Below, piece by piece: positions 40,461-49,853 of a stretch of 56,603 bases of DNA. The number at the start of each line of letters is the position of its first letter. Position 1 is the stretch's first letter. The stretch covers positions 1 through 56,603 of the forward strand of contig JAALLF010000020.1 of the NCBI GenBank assembly GCA_011087645.1, given 5' to 3'. Under the pieces are notes generated by a model. It saw only the letters and a program-made list of their open reading frames with translations, was not told the DNA's origin and did not search any database. Both the position numbers and the translations under genes were made by a program. Source of the DNA: Alphaproteobacteria bacterium (lineage in GTDB: Bacteria; Pseudomonadota; Alphaproteobacteria; UBA6615).

Positions 40461-41546
40461 GTGGTTGCGGACAAACAGAAATTTGCGTTTGCGGTTGCGC
40501 CGGTGGGCGATGGCGATTTAAGCGACGAACAGCTCTATGCCGAGGTACTCGCCGATTGCCGGGTCGGCCACGCGCTAGGCTATGACAGTGCCTGGATGCT
40601 CGAGCATCACTTCTCCGATTATTTCCCCACCCCCAGCCCGTTGATGTTCATGTCGAATCTGGCGCCGCAATGTCCCGGCCTGGGTTTCGGCGCCGCGGTG
40701 CTGGTGGCGCCCTGGTACAACCCGGTGCGCCTGGCCGGCGAGATCGCCATGCTGAGTAATCTGTGCACCGGAAATCTATATCTCGGCCTGGGGCGCGGCA
40801 CCGCGAAACTGGAATACGACGCCTTCGGCCTGGACATGGAAGAAGCGCGTGAGCGGTTCAAAGACTGCTATGAGATTTTAAACCGTGGCCTCAGTGGCGA
40901 GCCCTTCTCGTATCAGGGCAAATTCTTCTCCACCAACCGCGAGGTGCGCATCCGCCCGACGCCGAAGACCGAGCGCATTCACCTCTATGGCGCGCTGGGC
41001 AGCCCGCAAAGCGCGACCATTATGGCCGAGATGGGATTGGCGCCCTTGAACACCTGCCAGTTTCCCTTCCACATTCTGGAAAAAGCCATGGCGGCGTGGG
41101 GCGCGCAGGCTGCGGAAACCGGGTATCCGGAAGACACCGGCCGGCCGGTCATGGCCCATACGCTAATCGCCGACAGCGACGACGAAGCCATGGCGCTGGC
41201 GCGCCACCACCTGTCGGAATTTTTTAAACTGCAATCCATCCATTACGAGGCCGACGCCGATGTCTGGATCGATATCAAAGGCTATGAACAATTCAGCCGG
41301 TTCTTCCAGAACCTGACCAAGCTCTCGGACCCGGACAATATCGACGGGTTCGCCGGCCATAATTTCGTCGGCTCACCGCAAACTGTTGCCGAACAGGTCG
41401 AGAAACTGACGTCGATCGGGTTCAATCACTTCATTGTGCACCCGGCCACGGTTGGCGTGCCGCGCGCCCTGCGCCACGATGTGCTGCGCCGGTTCGCCGA
41501 AACCGTTGCGCCGGAATTTTCGCCGGAGTTTTCCAAGGCGGCGTAG
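40461..41546 (+). CDS. Luciferase-like flavin monooxygenase (LLM class)
   Basis: 361 residues from the GTG at 40461, which has AGGAGAG 5 bases upstream; an earlier frame-open Met at 40386 has no ribosome site. Typical marks: MLEHHFSDY, APWYNPVRLAGEIAML, YLGLGRGTAKLEYDAFG and GSPQTVAEQVEKLTSIGFNHFIV. Flavin-dependent TIM-barrel oxygenase; needs a separate flavin reductase. Substrate unknown. Confidence 0.93.
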   Translation: MVADKQKFAFAVAPVGDGDLSDEQLYAEVLADCRVGHALGYDSAWMLEHHFSDYFPTPSPLMFMSNLAPQCPGLGFGAAVLVAPWYNPVRLAGEIAMLSNLCTGNLYLGLGRGTAKLEYDAFGLDMEEARERFKDCYEILNRGLSGEPFSYQGKFFSTNREVRIRPTPKTERIHLYGALGSPQSATIMAEMGLAPLNTCQFPFHILEKAMAAWGAQAAETGYPEDTGRPVMAHTLIADSDDEAMALARHHLSEFFKLQSIHYEADADVWIDIKGYEQFSRFFQNLTKLSDPDNIDGFAGHNFVGSPQTVAEQVEKLTSIGFNHFIVHPATVGVPRALRHDVLRRFAETVAPEFSPEFSKAA

Positions 41547-41570
41547 GACTGAAGCCCTGTAAGTAGTGAA

Positions 41571-42176
41571 ATGCGTAAAATTCAATTTTGCACCCTGGCG
41601 ATTTTCGTCGGCGCCCTATTGGCCGCGCCGCTCCCGGCCATGGCTGATTTTCAAGCCGGTCAGATCGCCGCTCATAATGGCGACCATAAAACTGCGATGG
41701 CCGAATGGCTCCCCCTGGCAAAAGATGGACATGTGAAGGCGCAATACGCCGTAGGCGCATTGTTCGCCGAAGGTCTTGGCGCTCGGCAAAGTTTGAAAAA
41801 GGCGTTTCGCTGGTGGCGGCGCGCGGCCGAACAAGATCACGATGGCGCGCAATACAATATCGCCGTCATGCTTAAGGATGGGCTGGGGGTTAGAAAAGAC
41901 AGTGACGAGGCGCTTCGCTGGCTCACGGTCGCCGCCAAGCAAGGCAACACCGACGCCCATGTCCAATTGAGCCGCTTGCACCGCGCTGGCGACGGCGTCG
42001 CGCAAGACCCAGTACTTTCCTATATGTGGCTCGAGATCGCGCAGCTCAGCGGCAGCGTGTCGGTCGCCCGGTCGCTGCAGTCCCAGGCGGCCGATCTGTC
42101 GGCTGCGCAGGTCGCTGACGCTGAGGCCCGCGCGCAAACTTGGGTGAGGGAAAACGAGCTGGAAAGCTCGCCATAG
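41571..42176 (+). CDS. Secreted Sel1-repeat protein
   Basis: 201 residues with a signal peptide (IFVGALLAAPLPAMA) followed by Sel1-like repeats: GDHKTAMAEWLPLAKDGHVKAQYAVG, ALFAEGLGARQSLKKAFRWW, MLKDGLGVRKDSDEALRWL and LHRAGDGVAQDPVLSYMWL. These form a solenoid for protein contacts. It follows the monooxygenase gene by 24 bases. Confidence 0.9.
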   Translation: MRKIQFCTLAIFVGALLAAPLPAMADFQAGQIAAHNGDHKTAMAEWLPLAKDGHVKAQYAVGALFAEGLGARQSLKKAFRWWRRAAEQDHDGAQYNIAVMLKDGLGVRKDSDEALRWLTVAAKQGNTDAHVQLSRLHRAGDGVAQDPVLSYMWLEIAQLSGSVSVARSLQSQAADLSAAQVADAEARAQTWVRENELESSP

Positions 42177-42239
42177 CCCTCGCTTCCCCTTTTCCCTCTC
42201 GCCCGCTAGTTTTGCAGCCGTAACGGGAGAGGTAGTTTC

Positions 42240-42932
42240 ATGGCAGTTATTTTGTACGATTTGGTCGGCGCGGATGGCCGGCGGTTTAGCTCCAACTGCT
42301 GGCGCACGCAGATGGCGTTGGCCCATAAGGGGCTGGACTATGAGACCGTCCCGACACGCTTTACCGATATTGCCCAAATCGGCGACGGCTCGTTCAAGAC
42401 CATTCCGGTGATCGACGATCGCGGCACCTGGGTCGGCGATAGTTGGACCATCGCCGAATATCTCGATGATACCTACGCCGACCGACCGCCGGTTTTGGGC
42501 GGCAGCGATGGTCATCAGCACGCGTTGTTTGTGCAAAATTGGGCGCGCAGCCAGATTCAACCGCTGGTGATGACCATGATCGTCGAGGACATCTACGCCC
42601 AGCTCGACCCGGCGGATAAGGAATATTTCCACACCACCCGCAGCAAACGCCTGGGTCGCGATATCACCGGCATCCAAGAGGGCCGCGAGGAGCGGGTGGC
42701 GGAGGTACGCGCGCGGATGGAGCCCATGCGCTTGGTCGTGGCGGAGACGCCTTTTCTTGGCGGCGAGTTGCCGACCTATGCCGATTATGTGGCGCTCAGC
42801 CCGTTCATTTGGGCGCGCACTGTGAGCCCGTTCGCCCTGGTCGAGGCCGGTGATCCGGTCCATGCCTGGTTCCAGCGCATTCTCGACCTGTATGACGGAC
42901 TGGCGCGCCGTAATCCAGGATACGATTGGTAA
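42240..42932 (+). CDS. Glutathione S-transferase family protein
   Basis: 230 residues: N-terminal thioredoxin-fold with SSNCWRTQMALAHKGLDYETV (catalytic-type Ser/Cys site) and KTIPVIDD-W-GDSWTIAEYLDDTY, then a helical C-terminal domain. Resembles the LigE/LigF-type beta-etherase or maleylacetoacetate-isomerase-like branches, but a substrate cannot be assigned. GGGAGAGG upstream of the ATG. The FAH gene follows by 36 bases, which is the partner of MAAI-type GSTs in aromatic catabolism. Confidence 0.87.
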   Translation: MAVILYDLVGADGRRFSSNCWRTQMALAHKGLDYETVPTRFTDIAQIGDGSFKTIPVIDDRGTWVGDSWTIAEYLDDTYADRPPVLGGSDGHQHALFVQNWARSQIQPLVMTMIVEDIYAQLDPADKEYFHTTRSKRLGRDITGIQEGREERVAEVRARMEPMRLVVAETPFLGGELPTYADYVALSPFIWARTVSPFALVEAGDPVHAWFQRILDLYDGLARRNPGYDW

Positions 42933-42968
42933 AATCACATAAAAACAATAATTTAGGGGATAATCATA

Positions 42969-43961
42969 ATGTCAAATATCGAGTTTAAGCTGGGTACCTT
43001 TTCGAAAAATGGCGGTGGCGCGTTCGTTGGATTGGTCATCGGCGAGAAAATATACGGCTTGTCCCAAGTCGCTGAAGCCTTCGGCGGCAAGGGTCCGACG
43101 ACAACCGCCGGCATCCAGGACATGCTCGACGATTGGGAGGCCAATTTCGATGCGCTTTGCGCTATTGCGGACTTCGTCTCCAACGATGGTCGCGACGACA
43201 GCGACTGGGGCGGCGCCTCCGCTTTATCCGATCTGAAAGCCCTGCCGCCAATCTTGCGGCCGCCGAAAATGATCTACGCGGCGGCCAATTATGGCGGCCA
43301 TATTCGCGAGATGCTCAATGCCGGCACCGCCCAGAACGACGACGAGCGCGACAATATGCTCGACCGGGACAAGGCGCGGGTACGGCCGTATTCGTTTCTC
43401 AAATCACCCAGCGCCCTGGTCGGCGCGTTCGACGACATTGTCATCCCGCCGGAATCGCAAAAGGTCGACTGGGAAGTCGAGCTGGCGCTGGCTATCAGCC
43501 GCACCGCCAAGCGGGTCCCGGCGGAACGCGCGCTGGACTATGTCGCCGGCTATATGACCACCAACGATGTCACCGCGCGCGATGCCCAGGCGCGGCCCGA
43601 TTGGCCGACCCTGCGCACCGACTGGTTCACCGGCAAGAGCCACGACACTTTCGCGCCGATGGGACCGTATTTTGTGCCGAAAGCGTTCGTTCCCGATTAC
43701 CGCACCATCCAGCTGACCCTGAAGGTCAACGGCGAGACCAAGCAGAACGACCCGGCGGGCGAGATGGTGTTTTCCGCCGAGGAGCAAATCGAACACGCCT
43801 CGGCGCAGATCGCGCTGCATCCCGGCGACATTATTTCGACCGGAACGCCAGAGGGCGTCGGCCACGGCAAGGGCACCTATCTCAATGCCGGCGATGTGGT
43901 CGAGGCGGAAGCCGCCGGTCTGGGCGCGCAACGCTGCGACGTGGTCGCCGAGGTCATCTAG
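42969..43961 (+). CDS. Fumarylacetoacetate hydrolase family protein, second paralogue
   Basis: 330 residues. N-terminal beta domain, then the FAH core: VDWEVELAVALAISR-type metal-binding stretch (VDWEVELALAISRTAKR), GYMTTNDVTARD, TGKSHDTFAPMGPY and HPGDIISTGTPEGVGHG. Hydrolyses or decarboxylates a 2,4-dioxo acid or similar. Good AGGGGA ribosome site. It lies after a GST gene and ends next to a compound repeat (44032-44153). Confidence 0.92.
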   Translation: MSNIEFKLGTFSKNGGGAFVGLVIGEKIYGLSQVAEAFGGKGPTTTAGIQDMLDDWEANFDALCAIADFVSNDGRDDSDWGGASALSDLKALPPILRPPKMIYAAANYGGHIREMLNAGTAQNDDERDNMLDRDKARVRPYSFLKSPSALVGAFDDIVIPPESQKVDWEVELALAISRTAKRVPAERALDYVAGYMTTNDVTARDAQARPDWPTLRTDWFTGKSHDTFAPMGPYFVPKAFVPDYRTIQLTLKVNGETKQNDPAGEMVFSAEEQIEHASAQIALHPGDIISTGTPEGVGHGKGTYLNAGDVVEAEAAGLGAQRCDVVAEVI

Positions 43962-44031
43962 AGCATTTTCCAACCAGTCGTGTTCGTATTTCACACCGGC
44001 CCTGACGTTATCGGTGAGCGGAACCGTTAAA

Positions 44032-44153
44032 CCCTCTCCCGGCGGGAGAGGGTGGCGAACGAAAGTGAGCCGGGTGAGGGGTTAGGGACGGTGACGGGTT
44101 TCCTCGATAAAGCGTAACCCCTCACCCCAACCCCTCTCCCTCAAGGAGAGGGG
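44032..44153. repeat. Compound palindromic repeat, copy A
   Basis: Three nested stems: CCCTCTCCC/GGGAGAGGG (44032-44052), a central pair GGGTGAGGGGTTA (44072-44084) with TAACCCCTCACCC (44115-44127), and CCCCTCTCC/GGAGAGGGG (44131-44153). Together they can form a three-arm cruciform. A second copy is at 47370-47520. It fills much of the 343-base gap between the FAH and aldolase genes; the remaining roughly 150 bases hold no gene that I can see. Repetitive extragenic palindrome-like, or a small non-autonomous transposon. Confidence 0.85.
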
Positions 44154-44304
44154 CTTTGCGCTCCGAGCAGCTGCGGATTTATAATCTGTTCCAAATGAAA
44201 TGACCGCGAATGATTAGAAGTTGCTCTAGCCAGAGTTATATAATTGACGCGCCCCTATTCTCGCGCCACCCTAAGCAAAATCAAGAAGCACAAGGAAAAT
44301 AGCC

Positions 44305-45093
44305 ATGGCCGTTTTACAGACAGTCGATGATTTTGCGCCGCTCAATGAAATTCAGTCGCTGCGCACCAGCGTGAGTGCTGTGGAATGGGAAACCCGGATC
44401 AATCTGGCGGCCTGCTACCGGCTGGTCGATCTGTACGACATGTCGGATATGACCCGCACCCATATCTCGGCCAAAGTGCCCGACGAAGAGGCGTTTCTGC
44501 TCAATCCATTCGGGCTGATGTTCAACGAGATTACCGCGTCGAGCCTGATTAAGGTCGATATCGACGGTAACCCGCTGAGTGAGAGCCTCTACAAGATCAA
44601 TCCGGCGGGCTACACCATTCATAGCGCGGTCCATGCGGGACGCGAGGACGCTAAGTGCGTGCTGCACACCCACTCAATCGCCGGCATGGCGATTTCGGCG
44701 CTGGATTGTGGGCTTCTGTCGATCAGCCAGCACGCCATGCGGTTTCATAACCGCATCGCCTATCACGACTATGAAGGCCTCGCCTTCGACCTTAGCGAGC
44801 GTGACCGGTTGCTTAATGATCTTGGTTCGCATTCGGTGATGATACTACGCAACCACGGCCTCCTGGCGGCCGGCCGCACCATCGATGAGGCGTTTTCACT
44901 GATTTTCTATCTGGAGAAATGCGCCCGCAGCCAACTGCAGGCGATGGCCAGCGGCGCGAAATTAGTGGTCCCCTCGGACGAGGTATGCGAGTACGCCGCC
45001 CAGCAATTCGAGAAAAACGTTAATCTGGCCATTCGCGACTGGCCGGGTCATCTGCGCCGGCTCGACGCGATGGACCCGGGCTTCCGCGATTGA
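44305..45093 (+). CDS. Class II aldolase/adducin family protein
   Basis: 262 residues. The metal site of class II aldolases is present: HTH in AKCVLHTHSIAGMA and the third His in LRNHGLLAAG. The active acid is probably in AGREDAK. It cleaves a sugar phosphate or 2-keto acid, or is a non-catalytic adducin-type member; the family cannot be narrowed here. Preceded by a gap with copy A of the compound repeat. Confidence 0.9.
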   Translation: MAVLQTVDDFAPLNEIQSLRTSVSAVEWETRINLAACYRLVDLYDMSDMTRTHISAKVPDEEAFLLNPFGLMFNEITASSLIKVDIDGNPLSESLYKINPAGYTIHSAVHAGREDAKCVLHTHSIAGMAISALDCGLLSISQHAMRFHNRIAYHDYEGLAFDLSERDRLLNDLGSHSVMILRNHGLLAAGRTIDEAFSLIFYLEKCARSQLQAMASGAKLVVPSDEVCEYAAQQFEKNVNLAIRDWPGHLRRLDAMDPGFRD

Positions 45094-45117
45094 TCTGAAC
45101 TTGATCGAACGATTGTT

Positions 45118-45381
45118 ATGCCGCGGCCACTAACCGGAAGAAGTATATCGCGCACTCTGCTGCGCCTGTTCTTCTATTCGTTGATCATTGGACTCGCCTT
45201 GTCGGCGCTCAACATCAGTCCGGAATCGCTGTTGGGCACCATTGGCGGCACCGTGGAGAGTGTTTTTCTAGTGGTAGTCGACGCCGTGGAGTGGGCAGTG
45301 CCCTTCGTACTGATAGGTGCCGTCGTGGTTTTACCGATCTGGCTTGTCTTCGCAGGACTGCGGTTCATCCGGCGGCGCTAG
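45118..45381 (+). CDS. Small two-helix membrane protein
   Basis: 87 residues, two hydrophobic helices (LLRLFFYSLIIGLALSAL and AVPFVLIGAVVVLPIWLVFAGL), basic at both ends. I do not assign it to a family with certainty, though it resembles the DUF6460-type integral membrane proteins of Alphaproteobacteria. It lies 24 bases after the aldolase gene and before an MscS channel gene. Confidence 0.72.
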   Translation: MPRPLTGRSISRTLLRLFFYSLIIGLALSALNISPESLLGTIGGTVESVFLVVVDAVEWAVPFVLIGAVVVLPIWLVFAGLRFIRRR

Positions 45382-45490
45382 CGCGCGTGCGTCTAAGTCA
45401 GCATAATCACCAAAATCTGAACCAACCGGGGCGAGTACCCCGGTGAAATTTACCCCCGTTGGGGCTCGCGCATGTGAAGGAGTAGGCACA

Positions 45491-46306
45491 ATGGAACAAG
45501 TATCAGATCAAGCACTGGCGTTAATCGCTTCCTATGGATTTAACGTCATCGGTGCGATCGTCGTCCTGATTGTCGGTTTGATCGCCGCCGGATGGGCGCG
45601 CAAAGCGGTTCAGCGCATGCTGCGGCGGACCGGCCGGGTCGACGACACGTTGGTCGGTTTTCTCGGCAGCTTGGTCAAATACGCGGTCGTGGCCTTTACC
45701 GTTATCGCGGTACTGCAGCAATTCGGCGTCGAGGCGACAAGTCTGGTGGCGATCTTCGGCGCTGCCGGCCTCGCTATCGGTTTGGCTTTGCAGGGCACAC
45801 TCAGCAACGTCGCGGCCGGGGTCATGCTGCTGATGTTCCGGCCGTTTAAGTCTGGCGACGTTATTGACGCCGGTGGTCATATGGGGTCGGTCAAGGCGAT
45901 CACATTGTTCACAACCGAAATGGCAACGCCTGATAACGTTCAGATCATCATTCCCAATTCTGCGATCTGGGGCACGGCGATCAAGAACTTTAGCTTCCAC
46001 GATACGCGCCGGGTCGATTTAGTGATGGGTGTCGATTACGGCGATAATATCGACATCGCCATGGCGACCATCAATCGGGTAATTGGTGAAGAATCGAGGG
46101 CGAAGACCGATCCAGAATCCATGGTCGCTGTATCGGAGCTGGCAGATAATTCGGTCAACATCGTAATTCGCGTGTGGGTCGATGCCGGCGATTATTGGGG
46201 CGTGTATTTCGACCTCACCAAGAAGCTGAAAGAACAGCTCGAAGGCGACGGTCTCAACTTCCCGTTCCCGCAGCGTACGGTGCATATGGCGTCAGCAGCC
46301 CAATAG
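45491..46306 (+). CDS. mscS: Small-conductance mechanosensitive channel, MscS family
   Basis: 271 residues from the ATG at 45491, which has AAGGAG 9 bases upstream; the longer Met at 45443 has none. Three membrane helices (about 14-33, 55-75 and 80-110); the pore helix with GAAGLAIGLALQGTLSNVAAG is very typical. The beta domain follows (FKSGDVIDAGGHMGSV, IPNSAIWGTAIKNFS). Releases osmolytes on hypo-osmotic shock. It lies in line with the small membrane protein gene. Confidence 0.95.
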   Translation: MEQVSDQALALIASYGFNVIGAIVVLIVGLIAAGWARKAVQRMLRRTGRVDDTLVGFLGSLVKYAVVAFTVIAVLQQFGVEATSLVAIFGAAGLAIGLALQGTLSNVAAGVMLLMFRPFKSGDVIDAGGHMGSVKAITLFTTEMATPDNVQIIIPNSAIWGTAIKNFSFHDTRRVDLVMGVDYGDNIDIAMATINRVIGEESRAKTDPESMVAVSELADNSVNIVIRVWVDAGDYWGVYFDLTKKLKEQLEGDGLNFPFPQRTVHMASAAQ

Positions 46307-46336
46307 GGTAGCTGTTACGCCGACAGAAGTAGAACC

Positions 46337-47350
46337 ATGCGCGTTGCCATCATCGACAAACCGGGCCTCGACAATCTGGCGATTGTCGAGCGCCCCGACC
46401 CTGAGCCCGGGCCCGGCGAGGTGCTGGTGCGCTTGCGCGCGGCCACCCTCAACTACCGCGACCTGCTGACCGTCGAAGGCGGCTACGGCAAGAAACAGCG
46501 CACGGTTGATTTCATCCCGCTGTCCGATGGCGCCGGCGAGGTGGCCGCGGTGGGCGCGGGGGTGACCCGTTTCAAGCCCGGCGACCGGGTGGTCGGCAAC
46601 TTCTTCCAGGAATGGCTGGCTGGTGAGCCGGACTCCGAAAACCTCCAATCGGGGCTGGGCGGCGTACTCGACGGGGTCGCCTCGGAGCTGCGGTTGTTCC
46701 CGGAATATGGCCTGTGCCTGACGCCGGACCATTTGACCGACGGCGAAGCCGCCGCCCTACCGTGTGCTGGCCTGACCGCGTGGAGCGCGGTCATCGATCA
46801 GGGCTGCACCACGCCGGGCGATATTGTGTTGACCCAAGGCACTGGCGGCGTGTCGGTATTCGCGGTGCAATTCGCCAAGCTGGCGGGCGCCGAGGTTATT
46901 GCCACCTCATCGTCGGATGAAAAATTGGAACGGGTGCGCGCGCTGGGGGCCGATCACACCATCAACTACACCGAGACGCCGGATTGGGCGCGTCCGGCGC
47001 GCGACATCAGCAAGGGCCGCGGTATCGATCTGGTGGTCGAAGTCGGCGGAGCGGGGACCCTGGAGCAATCGATCAAGGCGGTGCGACCGGGTGGCGCGAT
47101 TTGCTTGATCGGCGTTCTCTCCGGCGCCAATCACGAATTCCGACTGCCGCTGGTGGTGACCCGCAAGATCCGCATGGAGGGCGTCACTTGCGGCAGCCTT
47201 GAACAATTCGAGGCAATGCTGCGCGCCATCGACCAGCACAAGCTGCGCCCGGCACTCGACGATCAGGTCTTCGGTCTGGATGAGCTACCGGCCGCCTTCG
47301 CCCATATGCGCGACGGCCGGCATTTCGGCAAAATCGTTGTCGAGATTTAG
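46337..47350 (+). CDS. MDR family quinone oxidoreductase / alcohol dehydrogenase-like
   Basis: 337 residues. LNYRDLLTVEGGY at the N-terminus, coenzyme-binding VLTQGTGGVSVFAVQFAKLAGAEVI and C-terminal LDELPAAFAHMRDGRHFGKIVVEI fit the NADPH:quinone reductase subset of the medium-chain family. Full zinc-ligand sets are absent. It is related to the gene at 38592 but clearly distinct. Copy B of the compound repeat follows by 20 bases. Confidence 0.92.
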   Translation: MRVAIIDKPGLDNLAIVERPDPEPGPGEVLVRLRAATLNYRDLLTVEGGYGKKQRTVDFIPLSDGAGEVAAVGAGVTRFKPGDRVVGNFFQEWLAGEPDSENLQSGLGGVLDGVASELRLFPEYGLCLTPDHLTDGEAAALPCAGLTAWSAVIDQGCTTPGDIVLTQGTGGVSVFAVQFAKLAGAEVIATSSSDEKLERVRALGADHTINYTETPDWARPARDISKGRGIDLVVEVGGAGTLEQSIKAVRPGGAICLIGVLSGANHEFRLPLVVTRKIRMEGVTCGSLEQFEAMLRAIDQHKLRPALDDQVFGLDELPAAFAHMRDGRHFGKIVVEI

Positions 47351-47369
47351 CGTGCGCCAGAGAAATTCA

Positions 47370-47520
47370 CCCTCTCCCAGCGGGAGAGGGTGGCGAGCGA
47401 AAGCGAGCCGGGTGAGGGGGCAATAGGACCTCACCGATGGAACTCGTTTTATGCAAGGCGCCTTCAAGTGTGGTGGAATTACGTCCCCTCACCCCAACCC
47501 CTCTCCCGTTGGGAGAGGGG
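47370..47520. repeat. Compound palindromic repeat, copy B
   Basis: Same parts as copy A in the same order: CCCTCTCCC/GGGAGAGGG (47370-47390), GGGTGAGGGG (47411-47420) with CCCCTCACCC (47485-47494), and CCCCTCTCCC/GGGAGAGGGG (47498-47520). The central insert is about 30 bases longer than in copy A and unrelated to it. It sits between the 3' ends of two convergent genes and may act as a bidirectional transcript end. Confidence 0.85.
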
Positions 47521-47556
47521 CCTAGCGCTGAAATTCTTTTAAGTATCCGGGCAGGC

Positions 47557-48294
47557 CTACCGCGCGCCAGAAACCAATATCTTGGTGCCGGCGACGTAGG
47601 ATGCTTCGTCGGACAGCAGGAACAAAATTGCGTTGGCCACTTCATGGGCTTGGCCGGCGCGTTTCATCGGCAGTTGCGGTCCCATATTTTCGACTCGTCC
47701 CTCGGGCTGGATTTCCGTATCGATTAGGCCCGGGCTGACCGAATTGACGCGGATGCCTTCCGCCACGACCTCTTGAGCCATGCCCCAATTGAGCGAGTCG
47801 ACCGCGCCCTTCGAAGCCGCGTAGGGCACATTGATACCAGCGCCGCCCAGATGAGAGGATGCTGAGGACAAGTGGACGATAGCGCCGCCGGCGCCGCCAT
47901 GCTTGGTAGACATGCGTTTGATGGCCTCACGCGAACAAATAAGCGTCGCCGTGATATTGAGGTTCCACAGTTCCGCCAACTCGTCATAGGGCAACTCGTC
48001 AACCCGCGCATAGGGGCCAACGATACCGGCGCTATTGACCAAATGGGTGACCGTGCCGAGTTCGTTATCGACTGTTTCGAACAGCCGCATGATGTCGGCT
48101 TCTTTGGTAATATCGGCCTGCACGGCGATCGCTTTCGCCCCGGCCTTTTCACAGGCCGCGACCACTTCGTCGGCGCGCGCTTTGTTGCCGACATAATTCA
48201 CACAGATCGCTTCATAGCCCCGCTCGGCGGCGGCGATGCAAGTGGCGGCGCCTAGTCCGCGGCCACCACCGGTAACGACAAGAACTCTCGACAT
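47557..48294 (-). CDS. SDR oxidoreductase
   Basis: 245-residue short-chain dehydrogenase with TGGGRGLGAATC, NSAGIVGPY and catalytic YAASKGAVD after SSASSHLGG. It resembles the glucose dehydrogenase / 3-oxoacyl reductase-like branch. N-terminal ATG at 48294 begins MSRVLVVTGG. Convergent with the quinone oxidoreductase gene, divergent from OsmC (211 bases with no further gene that I can see). Confidence 0.92.
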   Translation of the reverse strand: MSRVLVVTGGGRGLGAATCIAAAERGYEAICVNYVGNKARADEVVAACEKAGAKAIAVQADITKEADIMRLFETVDNELGTVTHLVNSAGIVGPYARVDELPYDELAELWNLNITATLICSREAIKRMSTKHGGAGGAIVHLSSASSHLGGAGINVPYAASKGAVDSLNWGMAQEVVAEGIRVNSVSPGLIDTEIQPEGRVENMGPQLPMKRAGQAHEVANAILFLLSDEASYVAGTKILVSGAR

Positions 48295-48505
48295 ATCCTA
48301 CTCCCCAAAAATTTTTCTTGAAATCGGTCTCGCGATCGGATTGAGCCGTCTGGCATAGCGCGTCCAGCGGGGTACGATCAATCCCACTGGTATCTCGTGG
48401 GGCAACACCGATGTGCAAACAGCGCATTTGCCGCCCCTGCACGTCTTTGACATAAACGGTATATCTTTTGGGTATGTCACAGGTTCATTGAGAAGGGGAG
48501 AAGAT

Positions 48506-49000
48506 ATGACAGATCAGGATATCAAGACGCTTGAAGTGGTTTTCGAATGCGATGCGCGCGCGGTCGGCAAGATGCGATGCGAGATGGATGTGCGCTTGCT
48601 GGTTCCTGAAAAACTCGAATGGGAATTCGCGTCCGACGAATATGGCTATCATGGCGGTGAAGGTACGGCACCCTTGCCGATCGCGTATTTTATGGCTGGT
48701 CTAACAAGTTGCCTGATGACCCAGGTCCGCGCCTTCGCCAAGCGGCTGCGCGTCGATATTCGCGATGTGAATATAAACTGCCGTTGTGAGTGGGAAGCGA
48801 CGATGCGCGGCCGTGAGCCCTATGTGTCGAAGCCGAAGAGCATCAATATGGATTTAGTCGTCGATAGTGATGAATCCTTCGAGGATATCGTGCGCGTGAT
48901 CGACGCCGCAAAGAAAGGCTGCTTTATCGAACAGATGATGAACCAGCAAAACGATATCGGCCACCGCCTGAAAGTCGGCGACGAATGGGTCGCGGTCTGA
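48506..49000 (+). CDS. OsmC family peroxidase-like protein
   Basis: 164 residues from the ATG at 48506 (GGGGAG upstream; the open frame starts at 48413). The two redox Cys of OsmC/Ohr proteins are visible: one in AGLTSCLMTQ, one in AAKKGCFIEQ. The family reduces organic hydroperoxides using a dithiol. It lies 42 bases before the isomerase-like gene. Confidence 0.9.
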   Translation: MTDQDIKTLEVVFECDARAVGKMRCEMDVRLLVPEKLEWEFASDEYGYHGGEGTAPLPIAYFMAGLTSCLMTQVRAFAKRLRVDIRDVNINCRCEWEATMRGREPYVSKPKSINMDLVVDSDESFEDIVRVIDAAKKGCFIEQMMNQQNDIGHRLKVGDEWVAV

Positions 49001-49042
49001 CCGCGCGGTTCGGTTTATGCGCGATGAACGGAGACGCCTAAT

Positions 49043-49834
49043 ATGCCGCGCCTGGCCGCCAACATTAGCTACCTGTTTACCGAGCACGCCTTTCTCGACA
49101 GGTTTGCGGCGGCGGCCGATCACGGATTCACCGGTGTGGAAATTCTCGTCCCCTACGAGCACGCGCCCAAGGATGTCGCCGGCCGCCTGACGACGCACAA
49201 TCTGAAATGCGTGCTGATCAATACGCCCTATGGCGCTGTCGCTGGCGGGCATACGGGGCTCGGCGCGATCCCCGGCCGCGAGGCGGAGTTCGCCACGGAT
49301 GCGCGGCGGGCGCTCGACTATGCCCAGGCGGTCGGCTGCACCCGCATCCACGCCCTGGCCGGTATGCCGGACGGTGGTGACGATCTAGCGGCGTGCCGCG
49401 CGGTCTTCGTGGAAAACCTACGCGCGATGGGTGAACAGGCGGCGGCCGAGGGCGTCACGGTGCTGATCGAGCCGCTCAATACGGTTGACTTTCCCGGCTA
49501 CTTTCTGACCCGCCAGGATCAAGCTCACGCCATTGCCGCCGATGTAGGCTTGGCCAATGTGCGGGTGCAAATGGATTTCTATCATTGCCAAGTGATGGAA
49601 GGGAATTTGGCGGGCAACTTCCGCCAGTTCTTCGACGGCGTCGGCCATATTCAGATCGCCAGCGCGCCGGGACGCGGTGAGCCCGATGCCGGCGAAATCA
49701 ACTACGTCTATCTTCTTGATCTTATTGATGAGCTCGGTTTCGTGGGTTGGGTCGGCGCTGAATATATCCCCCAAGGCGACACCGCGGCCGGTCTCGGCTG
49801 GGCGGCGGATTACGGTATAATCGCCAAACAATAG
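49043..49834 (+). CDS. Hydroxypyruvate isomerase-family TIM barrel protein
   Basis: 263 residues. Xylose isomerase-like TIM barrel with FTGVEILVPYEH, IEPLNTVDFPGYFL (metal-binding Glu), VQMDFYHCQVMEG and GWVGAEYIP. This arrangement matches the hydroxypyruvate isomerase (Hyi) family of the glyoxylate pathway; related ketose isomerases cannot be excluded. Confidence 0.9.
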   Translation: MPRLAANISYLFTEHAFLDRFAAAADHGFTGVEILVPYEHAPKDVAGRLTTHNLKCVLINTPYGAVAGGHTGLGAIPGREAEFATDARRALDYAQAVGCTRIHALAGMPDGGDDLAACRAVFVENLRAMGEQAAAEGVTVLIEPLNTVDFPGYFLTRQDQAHAIAADVGLANVRVQMDFYHCQVMEGNLAGNFRQFFDGVGHIQIASAPGRGEPDAGEINYVYLLDLIDELGFVGWVGAEYIPQGDTAAGLGWAADYGIIAKQ

Positions 49835-49837
49835 CGG

Positions 49838-49853
49838 CGGCGTTGCAACGCCG
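49838..49853. repeat. Short perfect palindrome after the isomerase gene
   Basis: CGGCGTTGCAACGCCG, 16 bases, perfectly self-complementary, starting 3 bases past the stop. It has no U-run, so it is not a standard terminator. The remaining space to the NCS2 gene (about 280 bases) contains no gene that I can see. Confidence 0.5.

Noticed and set aside
44032..47520. Repeats as a CRISPR array
   Set aside because: Only two copies, 3.2 kb apart, with genes between and no regular spacers.
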